A stretch of 45,157 nucleotides of DNA, from NCBI GenBank assembly GCA_026126105.1, contig JAHCJV010000045.1:1-45157 (forward strand), written 5' to 3'. The notes under the pieces are model-generated. The model saw nothing but the letters and a program-made list of their open reading frames with translations, searched no databases and was not told the DNA's origin. Position 1 is the stretch's first letter, and every line of letters starts with the position of its first letter. This stretch comes from Enhydrobacter sp. Its GTDB lineage: Bacteria; Pseudomonadota; Alphaproteobacteria; Reyranellales; Reyranellaceae. This document shows, piece by piece, positions 33,809 to 41,844 of the stretch. A program made the position numbers and the translations under genes.

Positions 33809-33867
33809 CCGGACCGCGAGCTTCCAGCTCGCTCGGATTCTGAGCGAGCTGGAAGCTCGCGGTCCGG
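33809..33867. terminator. Perfect 26-bp palindrome between convergent genes
   Basis: The arms 33809-33834 and 33842-33867 are exact reverse complements (CCGGACCGCGAGCTTCCAGC begins the left arm) with a 7-base loop. The element sits between the convergent pobA and HD-domain genes, so a bidirectional terminator is the simplest reading. There is no U-tract after either arm, which weakens the case for intrinsic termination. The AGCTGGAAGCTCGCGG core resembles dispersed intergenic repeats in related genomes, to my recollection. Confidence 0.7.
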
Positions 33868-33889
33868 AAGACGGCGATGCCCAGCAGAC

Positions 33890-34651
33890 CTACAGATACT
33901 TCGCCGGTCGGATCATCGCGCGCCACATGTGCGCGACGGGGCTGTTGTCGTAACCCAATCCCTGCTCGGGCTGGCGGAAGTTGCGGCCGATGACGTCGGT
34001 GAACTCCTCGAGCTCGACATGCACGTTCGGATCGAACGAATAGATGTCGTGCACGGTGATCTGGCGACCGTACATGTACCACTTGTGGGCACGCATCCGC
34101 TTGTAGTCTTCCTCGATGTAGGGGTCGGGCCTGTACTCGGGCCCGAACATCGTGATGTAGGATTGCGGGTACTCGTAGCCGGCGGCTTCATCGGCATAGA
34201 ACCGCAGCACCTGATGGGCGCGGATCGCCCAGGTCACCTCTTCGTCGACATAGGGTTCGACGAGCTGCGCGCCCCAGTAGCCGTGGTCGCCGCGGATGAA
34301 GCCGACGCCGGCGATGTCGTGCAGCAGGCAGGCCAGCACCATCTTCTCGGGAAGGCCGCCCTTCACCGCGTGGCGGGCGCTCTGCAGCAAGTGCATGCTG
34401 GGGCCAAAGCGCAGCTTGAAGAAGTCGACCAGCGTCGGCTTCTCCGGCATCGGCGGCAGGCGCGGGTCGTCGATCATCAGCATGCGGGCGTTCGGATTGC
34501 CCTTCATCAGAGACGACGCGCTCGGCGGCGGGCTGAGATCGCCCTCGGCCAGGCTGTGAAGCCGCGACTTCACGACGTGGTAGTCGAGCTCGCGCGACAT
34601 CTTCTCTTCGTACGCGTCGGCACGCTGTGACAGGGTGGCGAAATCGTTCAT
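33890..34651 (-). CDS. HD-domain protein, possible diiron oxygenase of MIOX/PhnZ type
   Basis: A 253-aa soluble protein with an HD-type metal site. Candidate ligands in order are H94 (SARHAVKGG), H111-D112 (CLLHDIAGVG), H123 (RGDHGYWGA), H146 (IRAHQVLRFY) and D202 or D207 (VHDIYSFD). The HD to H123 to H146 spacing with an extra His before HD is reminiscent of mixed-valent diiron oxygenases such as PhnZ and myo-inositol oxygenase; it could equally be a plain HD hydrolase. ATG 34651. It stands alone among catabolic genes, converging on pobA. No partner such as a phosphonate dioxygenase (PhnY) is present. Function not established. Confidence 0.8.
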   Translation of the reverse strand: MNDFATLSQRADAYEEKMSRELDYHVVKSRLHSLAEGDLSPPPSASSLMKGNPNARMLMIDDPRLPPMPEKPTLVDFFKLRFGPSMHLLQSARHAVKGGLPEKMVLACLLHDIAGVGFIRGDHGYWGAQLVEPYVDEEVTWAIRAHQVLRFYADEAAGYEYPQSYITMFGPEYRPDPYIEEDYKRMRAHKWYMYGRQITVHDIYSFDPNVHVELEEFTDVIGRNFRQPEQGLGYDNSPVAHMWRAMIRPAKYL

Positions 34652-34739
34652 GGCGTTCCTCCTACGGCCTCTGGGTCCCGGGCTCGCCGTGCCAGTCTAG
34701 CACGAAAGCGCCGCCCGGATTGACACTGTGCCGGGACGG

Positions 34740-36389
34740 TCAGGCCGCCTGGCGCCGACACAGGCAGGAGGCCCGCACCGGCGTGTCGGCCCGCGCCTGT
34801 GCGAGATCGAGCCGCGCCTTGATCAGCGGTGCCTCGAGCGTATCCCCGCGCCGCGTCAGGCATTCGTGCAGCCCGTGCAGGCTCCAGACATTGTCGGGAT
34901 GCCAGCAGGCCCGACTGATCGTCTTGTCGAAGCCGAGATCGGCGCGATAGACCGCCTCCGCCTCGGCCAGCCGACCCTGCTCCAGCAGGAGGGCGCCCAG
35001 CGCATGACGCGTCGGTTGCATCCAGCCCCACGGCTCGTCATACGGCAGGGAGTCCTCAAGCTCCACCGAGCGCCGCAGATGGGCGAAGGCCACGTCGAAA
35101 TTGCCGCGCCTGTACTCGAGCTCGCCATTCAGCATCTGCTCGGCAATGTCGAGAAGGCTCACGATGGTGTTGTTGTGCACCAGGCGCGATTCGGGAACAC
35201 GCTTCCTGGCCTCGAGAAAAGCCGCCCGTGTCCGTTCCGCCTCGGCGATCTCTCCCAGCACGGAATGCGCCAGCCCCTTGGCATAGAGCATCATCGCCGT
35301 CGTCGAGCAGTACACGTCCCGATCTGCCGGAAGCTCCTGGGCGATGATCTCGCGCCACTTGCCGAAGCGTACCAGCACATGCTGCTTCATCGAGATGTAG
35401 CCTTCGATGAAATCGGCCATCGGAGGCGATTGGATCCGCAGCAGCGCGTCCGGCGTCGTCGCGATCAGCTCTTCCGCCGCCCGGATCGCGGGCTCGTACT
35501 GGCCCAGGAACATCGCGCCGTAAATGATGAAGTGGTGGTTATGCGTGCGGTACATCGCGTAGATGTTCATCGCCCCCTCGCGCGCGAGGAACTTGCGATC
35601 GGCCACCACGGCCTTCTGGTTGTAGACGACGACGTCGCGGTAATTGCCGCACAGAACATCGATGTGGGTGGGCATATGGACCAGATGGCCGGACTCGGGC
35701 ACCAGATCGCGCAGCCGGTCGCCCTGCCGGAGCGCGCGCTGCGGGAACGGCGACATCTCCATCAAGTGAACGTAGAGATGCAGAAGGCCGGGATGATCCC
35801 AGGCCGCGGGACGCTCCTCGAAGAGCTTGTCGAACAGCGCGAGCGCCTCGCGGGTGCCGGCACCTTCGGGAACGCCGCCGGTGTCGATGTTCCACATCTC
35901 CCACGGAGTCTCGTCCATGATCGCCTCGATGAAGACGCTCGCGACCTCGAGATCGTCGGGGAAGCGCGCGAACACCTCGCGCATCTCGCGGGTGAAGGCC
36001 TTGTCCCATTCCGACTGATCATCGATCGGCGTGCGCTGCGGATAACGTGCCGGCAGGGCTCGGATGAACGCCTGCTCGACCGGCGTCGCGCGATCGGCGA
36101 CGGCCAGAGCGGCGGTCATCGCATCGTAGGAGGCGGCAAGTGCCTTTTCCTTGCCGGCCGGATCGTAGCGATCCCACGGCAGGTTATAATTCGGACCCGA
36201 GGCATAGGAGATGCCCCAGTGGGCCATCGCGCAGGCGGAATCGTGCTCGATAGCCTTGGCGAAGCACTTGATCGCCTCTGCGTGATTGAAGCCGAACAGC
36301 CAGTTCAAACCGCGATCGAACCAGACCTGCGCCGCGGCCGACGTCGTGGTCACGCGCCGCGAGTAGGTGCCAAGATCATAGTAGTCCAT
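34740..36389 (-). CDS. Tetratricopeptide-repeat protein with HMPxH motif
   Basis: A 549-aa helical-repeat protein. TPR-like units are clear at the N-terminus (WFDRGLNWLFGFNHAEAIKC) and C-terminus (LLEQGRLAEAEAVYRADLG). A conserved block LVPESGHLVHMPTHIDVLCG in the middle is shared by a group of long TPR proteins of unknown function; the His residues could bind a metal. No signal peptide or membrane segment is seen. ATG 36389 (MDYYDLGTYS) has GGGGA 7 nt upstream; a longer frame to 36425 lacks support. It follows the VOC-family gene by 13 nt and is probably in one operon with it and the FAD hydroxylase. Confidence 0.85.
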   Translation of the reverse strand: MDYYDLGTYSRRVTTTSAAAQVWFDRGLNWLFGFNHAEAIKCFAKAIEHDSACAMAHWGISYASGPNYNLPWDRYDPAGKEKALAASYDAMTAALAVADRATPVEQAFIRALPARYPQRTPIDDQSEWDKAFTREMREVFARFPDDLEVASVFIEAIMDETPWEMWNIDTGGVPEGAGTREALALFDKLFEERPAAWDHPGLLHLYVHLMEMSPFPQRALRQGDRLRDLVPESGHLVHMPTHIDVLCGNYRDVVVYNQKAVVADRKFLAREGAMNIYAMYRTHNHHFIIYGAMFLGQYEPAIRAAEELIATTPDALLRIQSPPMADFIEGYISMKQHVLVRFGKWREIIAQELPADRDVYCSTTAMMLYAKGLAHSVLGEIAEAERTRAAFLEARKRVPESRLVHNNTIVSLLDIAEQMLNGELEYRRGNFDVAFAHLRRSVELEDSLPYDEPWGWMQPTRHALGALLLEQGRLAEAEAVYRADLGFDKTISRACWHPDNVWSLHGLHECLTRRGDTLEAPLIKARLDLAQARADTPVRASCLCRRQAA

Positions 36390-36402
36390 GGGTCGTTCCC
36401 CT

Positions 36403-36885
36403 TCAGAACCGCGGTGGCCCGGCATTCTGGTCCCAGTCCGGATCGCTGCTGGGGTTGAGTGGTGGATCGCTCGCCAGCAGACCCTTGCCGGGAATGTAAT
36501 TCACCTCGAGGCGAATCCCGTCGGGATCCTCGAAGACGAAGAAATAGTAACCCGGGGCCCAGGCGCCCTCCAGCGGGCCGCGGTCGATGCGGCCGCCGAT
36601 GCTGCGCACCTTCTCCGCCGCCTTGTCGACATCCTCGCGGGTCCGAGCGCGCAGGCAGAGATGATGGAGCCCGACACGGTTCTGCTCGAAGCGCACTCCC
36701 TCGTGCTCCGGCGCGCAACGCTGGATGCCGACCGCGGTGCGCCCGCCGACGTGATAGAGGAAGTTGTTGCCGTCGAAGACCTTCTTCAAGCCGAGAAAGG
36801 GCAGCAACTCGCCGTAGAAGGTGCGCGCCTTTTCCCAGCTGCTGACGGTGAGGATGACGTGGGCCATCCCGTTGATTTCGATCAT
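36403..36885 (-). CDS. VOC-superfamily protein (glyoxalase/extradiol dioxygenase fold)
   Basis: A 160-aa protein with two beta-alpha-beta-beta-beta modules. Likely metal ligands are H9 (INGMAHVIL), H74 (VGLHHLCLRA) and E127 (GIRLEVNYIPG). The block FFVFEDPDGIRLE is typical of single-chain VOC proteins. Possible activities include glyoxalase I, extradiol ring cleavage and other isomerase or dioxygenase reactions; the sequence does not decide among them. ATG 36885. It lies between the FAD hydroxylase (29 nt upstream) and the TPR gene (13 nt downstream). Next to a salicylate-hydroxylase-like enzyme, ring cleavage or isomerisation of its product is a reasonable guess. Confidence 0.88.
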   Translation of the reverse strand: MIEINGMAHVILTVSSWEKARTFYGELLPFLGLKKVFDGNNFLYHVGGRTAVGIQRCAPEHEGVRFEQNRVGLHHLCLRARTREDVDKAAEKVRSIGGRIDRGPLEGAWAPGYYFFVFEDPDGIRLEVNYIPGKGLLASDPPLNPSSDPDWDQNAGPPRF

Positions 36886-36914
36886 TCCGCTTTCCTCCCC
36901 TTGCCCTTACGTCG

Positions 36915-38081
36915 CTAGATTATCGAGGCGTCGTGCGCGTAGAGCCAGCCGATGTTGGCGATCGAGCGGTCACCGGATCTGCCCATCGCCTCGTCGCGCT
37001 TCTGCTGGTCGGGTCCATCGTGCAGATGGAAGCGCGTGCGGTTGTTGGCGCTGGCCTCCTGCAGGCGCGTCGCACGCGGCTTGCGGATCTCCTCGTAGCG
37101 GCGCAGCGCGGTCGGCACGTCGTCCGGCGTGGACTTGAGAAGTGCCGCCAGCGCCGCGCCGTCCTCGATCGACTGCGCGGCCCCCTGAGCCATGAACGGC
37201 AGCATGGGATGGCAGGCGTCGCCCAGCAGCGTGGCGCGGCCGGCGGTCCATTGCGGTAGCGGAAGGCGGTCGTGCAGCGCCCAGATGTAGGTCTCGGGAA
37301 AGGCCGAAATCAGGCCACGCACCGTAGGATGCCAGCCCTCGTAGCGTGCCAGCGCATCGGCGACATTGCCCCTGTCGGTCCAGCTGTCGGACGTCCAGTC
37401 GCCATGCTCGACGACGCAGACGACGTTCATGAAGCGACCGGCCGACACCCAGTAATGAACCACGTGCCCGTCCGGCCCCATCCAGTTGTTCGACGCCACC
37501 TTGATGCCGAGATGCGCGACCTGCTCGGCCGGTACCAGCCCGCGCCAGGCGACGCACCCGGTGAAGCGCGGCTTCTCCGGGCCGAACAGGAGATGCCGTA
37601 CGCGGCTGTGGATGCCGTCGGCACCGATCAGCAGGTCGGTCTCGACCGCTGCGCCATTCTCGAAACGAGCCGTCACGCGCTCGCCCCTCTGCTCGAGGTC
37701 GATGAGCTTGTGTCCGACATGCAGGCGCTCCGCCGGCAATGCCGCTGCCAGCAGGTTGGCCAGATCGGCGCGGTGAAGATGGTAATAGGGTGCGCCGAAA
37801 GTGGTCTCGACCTCGGACCCGAGCGGCGCGCGCTGCAACGTGCGACCGTCGTCCCAGCGCCGCTGATGCACGGCCAGCGGCCGCACACCGGCCGCATCCA
37901 GCGCAATCTTCAGCCCGAGCCGGATCAGCAGGCGCGAGGCGTTGGGACTCATCTGGATGCCCGCGCCGATCTCCGTGATGCGCGGCGCCTGCTCGTAGAC
38001 ATGGACGTCGAACCCGGCGTGCAGGAGGTGCAGCGCGGCGGAGAGGCCGCCGATACCGCCGCCGATGACCGCAATCTTCAT
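36915..38081 (-). CDS. FAD-dependent aromatic hydroxylase (salicylate hydroxylase-like)
   Basis: A 388-aa class A flavin monooxygenase. The FAD dinucleotide motif is AVIGGGIGGLSAALHL, the DG motif is LLIGADGIHSRVRH, and the GD motif is LLGDACHPMLPFMAQGAAQS. The ITEIGAGIQMSPNASRLL block is typical of the salicylate 1-hydroxylase and 3-hydroxybenzoate 6-hydroxylase group. It converts a phenolic acid to a catechol or gentisate with NAD(P)H and O2. ATG 38081 (MKIAVIG). It is 39 nt after another FAD hydroxylase gene and 29 nt before the VOC gene on the same strand. Precise substrate uncertain. Confidence 0.91.
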   Translation of the reverse strand: MKIAVIGGGIGGLSAALHLLHAGFDVHVYEQAPRITEIGAGIQMSPNASRLLIRLGLKIALDAAGVRPLAVHQRRWDDGRTLQRAPLGSEVETTFGAPYYHLHRADLANLLAAALPAERLHVGHKLIDLEQRGERVTARFENGAAVETDLLIGADGIHSRVRHLLFGPEKPRFTGCVAWRGLVPAEQVAHLGIKVASNNWMGPDGHVVHYWVSAGRFMNVVCVVEHGDWTSDSWTDRGNVADALARYEGWHPTVRGLISAFPETYIWALHDRLPLPQWTAGRATLLGDACHPMLPFMAQGAAQSIEDGAALAALLKSTPDDVPTALRRYEEIRKPRATRLQEASANNRTRFHLHDGPDQQKRDEAMGRSGDRSIANIGWLYAHDASII

Positions 38082-38120
38082 TGCAACGCCTGCCGCATGC
38101 TCAGGCCCCCCGGGCTTCTT

Positions 38121-39653
38121 TCATCCCAATACACCTTGCCATACCGCCTCGCCGTCGTCGCAATGGTTGCCGCGCCAGGCGACGTGGGTATCGGGGCGGA
38201 CCAGGACGAGCTTGGCCTCGTAGATCGGCGCAAGCGAGGCATCGTCGACGACCACCGTTTCGAGCGGCACTGGCGCGGCGTCTATCAGGGATGACGGGTC
38301 CGCGTCGCCGAAACGCAGCAGGGTGAACCACGGGCCGAGCCGGTCGTAGAGGGCGGATCCATCGCGCAGGAAGGTGCTCGGCAGGCGCGCGCCCGGGGCA
38401 GTGGTCGGCGTGTAGACCAACGGGTCGCCCTCGACGCCGTCGTAGCGGTAGCCGAACTCGATGCCCCAGCTTTCATTCTCGGCATTGCCCAGGGCCGCGA
38501 TGCCGCGCGCCAGGGCATCGGGGTCGCGTTCTTTCTGGTAGAGCTCGGCGATCTTGATACGCACGCCGGTGTGGCGCTCGGAGGCCAGCCGATTGCGATA
38601 TCCGACCGGCCGCCTCTCGCGCGCGTAGCTCTCGAGCAGGCCCCTGCCCGCGAAACCCCTGAGAGTCGCGGCGAGCTTCCAGCCGAGATCGACGGCATCG
38701 CCGATGCCGGTGTTCATGCCGTATCCGCCGGTCGGGATGTACTGGTGGGCAGCATCCCCTGCCAGGAACACGCGACCATCCTGATAGCGCTCGGCCAGCA
38801 GCAGATGAGTAAACCACGGGTTGGCGACGAGGATCTCACGCTCGAACGGCCGGCCCGCCCAGGCATCGAGTATCGCTCCTGGATCGATGGCCGCCGGGTC
38901 GACGCCCGGCGGCGGCCGTGTCTGCAAGGTCCAGGTGTCCTTGTCGTCCTGCGCGATCAGCGTGCCCTTGTCGGTCTGGTAATGCCAGGCGACGCCGAAG
39001 GCCTGCAGCAGGTCGCGCGCGTCGGAGCGGAAATGAATCATGTAACGGTGCGCGACCGCCGCCTTGCCCTCGCAGGCGATGCCGAGCTGCTCGCGCACGG
39101 ACGAGGAGCCGCCGTCGCAGCCGGCGAGGAAGTCGCAGCGCACCGTCTCGGTTGCGCCGGTCTCGACGGTCCGGAGCATGACGGTCACGCCGTCTTCATC
39201 CTGGACGAGCTCGTCGAATGCCACACCCCAGCGCGCGTCGACCAGCCTGTCGCCGACAATGGCATCGCGCAGCACCGGCTCGATCATGACCTGGCTCACC
39301 CGCATCGCCGGCTCGCGCGGCTGCGTGCCGTCGTTGCGGGCGCGGATCTCGGCCCGCTTCTCGATGACGGACGGGTAGCGGAAGCGATGCAGCTCGCGGC
39401 CGGCAAGCGACGTGATCCAGGAAATGTCGAAGTTGTTCGCCTCGGGCACTCCGACGGCGCGCAGCCTGTCGGCCAGGCCCAGCCGCCGGAACAGCTCCAT
39501 CGATCGGCCGTTGGTGATGTCCATCTTCGGGTGCCGGGTGGTCGTCGCATTGCGCTCGACCAGCATGCAGCGGACTCCGAGCGAGGCCAGCGTGCGGGCC
39601 AAGGTCATGCCGACCGGACCGCCGCCGGCGATCAGGACCGGAACGTGCCTCAC
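38121..39653 (-). CDS. FAD-dependent monooxygenase (MhpA/PcpB-like)
   Basis: A 510-aa class A flavin hydroxylase with a C-terminal thioredoxin-like tail. The motifs are VLIAGGGPVGMTLART near the N-terminus, DFLAGCDGGSSSVREQLG in the middle, and FLAGDAAHQYIPTGGYGMNT with IGDAVDLGWKLA later. The family includes 3-(3-hydroxyphenyl)propionate and pentachlorophenol hydroxylases. The start is GTG 39653, overlapping the UbiA-family stop in GTGA. ATG 39674 is an alternative with a Shine-Dalgarno only 3 nt away, and would overlap the UbiA gene by 25 nt. Translational coupling to a polyprenyl-phosphate glycosyl-donor gene is unexpected; whether it is functional is unknown. Confidence 0.9.
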   Translation of the reverse strand: MRHVPVLIAGGGPVGMTLARTLASLGVRCMLVERNATTTRHPKMDITNGRSMELFRRLGLADRLRAVGVPEANNFDISWITSLAGRELHRFRYPSVIEKRAEIRARNDGTQPREPAMRVSQVMIEPVLRDAIVGDRLVDARWGVAFDELVQDEDGVTVMLRTVETGATETVRCDFLAGCDGGSSSVREQLGIACEGKAAVAHRYMIHFRSDARDLLQAFGVAWHYQTDKGTLIAQDDKDTWTLQTRPPPGVDPAAIDPGAILDAWAGRPFEREILVANPWFTHLLLAERYQDGRVFLAGDAAHQYIPTGGYGMNTGIGDAVDLGWKLAATLRGFAGRGLLESYARERRPVGYRNRLASERHTGVRIKIAELYQKERDPDALARGIAALGNAENESWGIEFGYRYDGVEGDPLVYTPTTAPGARLPSTFLRDGSALYDRLGPWFTLLRFGDADPSSLIDAAPVPLETVVVDDASLAPIYEAKLVLVRPDTHVAWRGNHCDDGEAVWQGVLG

Positions 39654-40477
39654 GGCATCAGGGCGTACACGCATATACCTCCCCAGATCAGGATGCAGGC
39701 GATCAGCGGCCAGTCGGTCAGCAGCACGTCGGTCGGCGTCTCGCCACCTTCCCGCGTCTCGACCACGTACCAGTAGCGGAACATGCCGAACAGCACCAAG
39801 GGGATGGTGGCGGCGAGCTTGGGGTTCGTCGACATCACATACAGGCTGTAGAAGAGCAGCGCGCCCATGGCCGACATCTCGGCGTAGCGATCGACCAGGG
39901 TGACGGAATAGTCCTTCAGCACCTTGCGCCCGCCGGCCCCGGCGGTGGCGAGTTCCGTCCGCCGCTTGATGGACGCCAGGAAAAGCGCCAGGCAGAGCGT
40001 GGTGATCGCCATCCAGCTCGACAGCGGCACACCGAGGGCGGCCGAACCGCCCCACACCCGGATCACGAAGCCGCTGGCGATCGAGAAGATGTCGATGACG
40101 GGCTGGTCCTTGAGGAAATAGCTATAGGCGAGGTTGAGCGCGATATAGCCCAGGATCGGCAGCGCCACCGGCGGCAGGACGAAGAACCCCGCGATCAGGA
40201 CGGCATAGAGCGCCACCAGCAGCAGCAGGGCCGCCCGCACGGAAACATGGCGCGCCGCCAGCGGCCGGCTCCAGCTCTTGACCGGATGGGCCCGGTCGCG
40301 CTCGATGTCGCGGATGTCGTTGACGATGTAGCAGGCCGCCGACGCGACGCAGAACAGTCCGAAGGCGACCAGCGCATTCTCGATGGCGCCAAGGTCCGAA
40401 TAGGCACGGGCGAAGATCAGGGGCGCAAGCACGAAGCTGTTCTTGATCCATTGCTTGGGTCGCGTCAGCCGCAGCAA
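39650..40477 (-). CDS. UbiA-family polyprenyl-phosphate phosphoribosyltransferase (DPPR synthase-like)
   Basis: An integral-membrane enzyme of about 275 aa. Family features are LTRPKQWIKNSFVLAPL at the N-terminus, the Asp-rich motif NDIRDIERDRAHPVKSWSRP, a second Asp-containing region with DYSVTLVDRYAEMS, and 7-9 hydrophobic segments. The PKQWIKN and HPVKSWSRP blocks match 5-phosphoribosyl-1-pyrophosphate:decaprenyl-phosphate phosphoribosyltransferases (mycobacterial Rv3806c) rather than ubiquinone UbiA. The start is uncertain: no ATG or GTG is available, TTG 40477 lacks a Shine-Dalgarno, and an ATT at 40495 after GGGGAG is a possible rare start. It lies head to head with the DprE1/DprE2-like genes, which supports the assignment strongly. 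Confidence 0.87.
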   Translation of the reverse strand: MLRLTRPKQWIKNSFVLAPLIFARAYSDLGAIENALVAFGLFCVASAACYIVNDIRDIERDRAHPVKSWSRPLAARHVSVRAALLLLVALYAVLIAGFFVLPPVALPILGYIALNLAYSYFLKDQPVIDIFSIASGFVIRVWGGSAALGVPLSSWMAITTLCLALFLASIKRRTELATAGAGGRKVLKDYSVTLVDRYAEMSAMGALLFYSLYVMSTNPKLAATIPLVLFGMFRYWYVVETREGGETPTDVLLTDWPLIACILIWGGICVYALMP

Positions 40478-40540
40478 CGAATACGCCGAATTCGGAATTG
40501 ACCCGCTCCCCGTCCCCAGTTGGCCTATAGTAGCAGAAAC
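40478..40540. promoter_or_regulatory. Short divergent promoter region shared by arabinose-donor genes
   Basis: Only about 63 bases separate the TTG proposed for the UbiA-type gene from the ATG of the DprE1-like gene, so both promoters must overlap or lie inside the coding ends. A TATAG-containing stretch (CCTATAGTAGCAG near 40524-40536) could be a -10 element for the plus-strand gene. This is location-based inference; no operator or sigma-factor site is confidently recognised. Confidence 0.4.
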
Positions 40541-41833
40541 ATGCGGCCGGTCTCCTCCTGGGGTCGTCTGGAAGCCCCGCTCCACGATATCGTCGAGCTG
40601 ACCGACCGCGACACGGTGGCAGCGTCGCTCTTGCGCGGTCGCGGCATCGCCTACGGGATGGGCCGCAGCTACGGCGACGCCTGCCTCAACCCCGGTGGGA
40701 TCCTGTGGCGAACCGCAAGCCTGGACCGCCTCATCTCTTTCGATCCCGCCACCGGCCGGCTGGCGTGCGAGGCCGGCGTGGTACTGCGCGATATCCAGAA
40801 GCTCATGATCCCGCGCGGCTGGAGCCTGCCGGTCGTGCCGGGCACGCAATTCGTCACCGTCGGCGGCGCAATCGCCAACGACGTGCACGGCAAGAACCAT
40901 CATGTGGTCGGAAGCTTTGGCGAGCATGTGCGCCGGATACGGCTCGTGCGCAGCGACGGGGAACGGATCGACTGCGGCCCGGACCTGAGGCCCGACGTGT
41001 TTGCCGCCACAGTGGCAGGGCTCGGCCTCACCGGCCTCATCGTCGAGGCCGAGCTGCAGCTTCGGCCTAGCGGCGGGCCGTGGCTAGAAGCCGAGACCGT
41101 GCCGTTCGACGGCCTCGCCGATTTCTTCGCCCTGTCCGACGAGTCCGAGGCGGGATGGGAGCACACCGTGGCGTGGATTGACTGCACCTCGGGCAGCGAC
41201 CTGCGCGGTCTCTTCATGCGCGCGCGGCCCGCCGGCGGGCGCAGCGGCAAGCCTTGGCGCGAGCGCTCGCGGCGCATGCCGCTCACGCCGCCGGTGTCGT
41301 TGGTCAACCGGCTCTCGCTCAAGCCATTCAACGCGCTCTACTTCCGCCTGGGCCGCCGGCGGATTGGCGTGCAGCTCGTGCACTACGAACCCTTCCTCTT
41401 CCCGCTCGATTCGGTGCTCGAGTGGAACCGGCTCTACGGACCCAGGGGCTTCTACCAGTATCAGAGCGTCGTGCCGCGCGCGGCGGCGCTCGAGGCGACG
41501 CGCGACATGCTCGCCGCGATCGCCCGATCGGGCGAAGGCTCTTTTCTCGCCGTGCTCAAGATGTTCGGCGACCGGCCGCCGACCGGACTGCTGAGCTTTC
41601 CGCGCGAGGGCGTGACACTGGCGCTCGACTTCCGCTACAGCCGGCGACTGCCGCCGCTCTTCGCCCGACTCGACGACATCGTGCGCGCGGCAGGCGGCCG
41701 CCTCTACCCGGCAAAGGACGCGCGCATGCCCCGGGCTCTCTACGAGGCCACCTATCCCAACCTGCCCGTCTTCGCCCGCCATCGCGATCCCGGCATGACC
41801 TCCGGGATGTCGCGTCGCCTGATGGGACGCTGA
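40541..41833 (+). CDS. DprE1-like FAD-dependent decaprenylphosphoryl-ribose oxidase
   Basis: A 430-aa FAD-binding oxidoreductase that would oxidise the C2' hydroxyl of polyprenyl-phosphoryl ribose to the 2-keto intermediate. It aligns along its length with mycobacterial DprE1 as I recall it: GMGRSYGDACLNPGG (40-53), PGTQFVTVGGAIANDVHGKN (100-119, flavin-binding His116), GEHVRRIRLVRSDGE, EWNRLYGPRGFYQYQSVVP, and AGGRLYPAKDAR with Lys392 matching catalytic Lys418. Ala361 (TLALDF) stands where DprE1 has Cys387 (NICVDF), the residue attacked by benzothiazinones. ATG 40541. The DprE2-like gene follows after 11 nt. Confidence 0.9.
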   Translation: MRPVSSWGRLEAPLHDIVELTDRDTVAASLLRGRGIAYGMGRSYGDACLNPGGILWRTASLDRLISFDPATGRLACEAGVVLRDIQKLMIPRGWSLPVVPGTQFVTVGGAIANDVHGKNHHVVGSFGEHVRRIRLVRSDGERIDCGPDLRPDVFAATVAGLGLTGLIVEAELQLRPSGGPWLEAETVPFDGLADFFALSDESEAGWEHTVAWIDCTSGSDLRGLFMRARPAGGRSGKPWRERSRRMPLTPPVSLVNRLSLKPFNALYFRLGRRRIGVQLVHYEPFLFPLDSVLEWNRLYGPRGFYQYQSVVPRAAALEATRDMLAAIARSGEGSFLAVLKMFGDRPPTGLLSFPREGVTLALDFRYSRRLPPLFARLDDIVRAAGGRLYPAKDARMPRALYEATYPNLPVFARHRDPGMTSGMSRRLMGR

Positions 41834-41844
41834 AAGGAGCCGCC

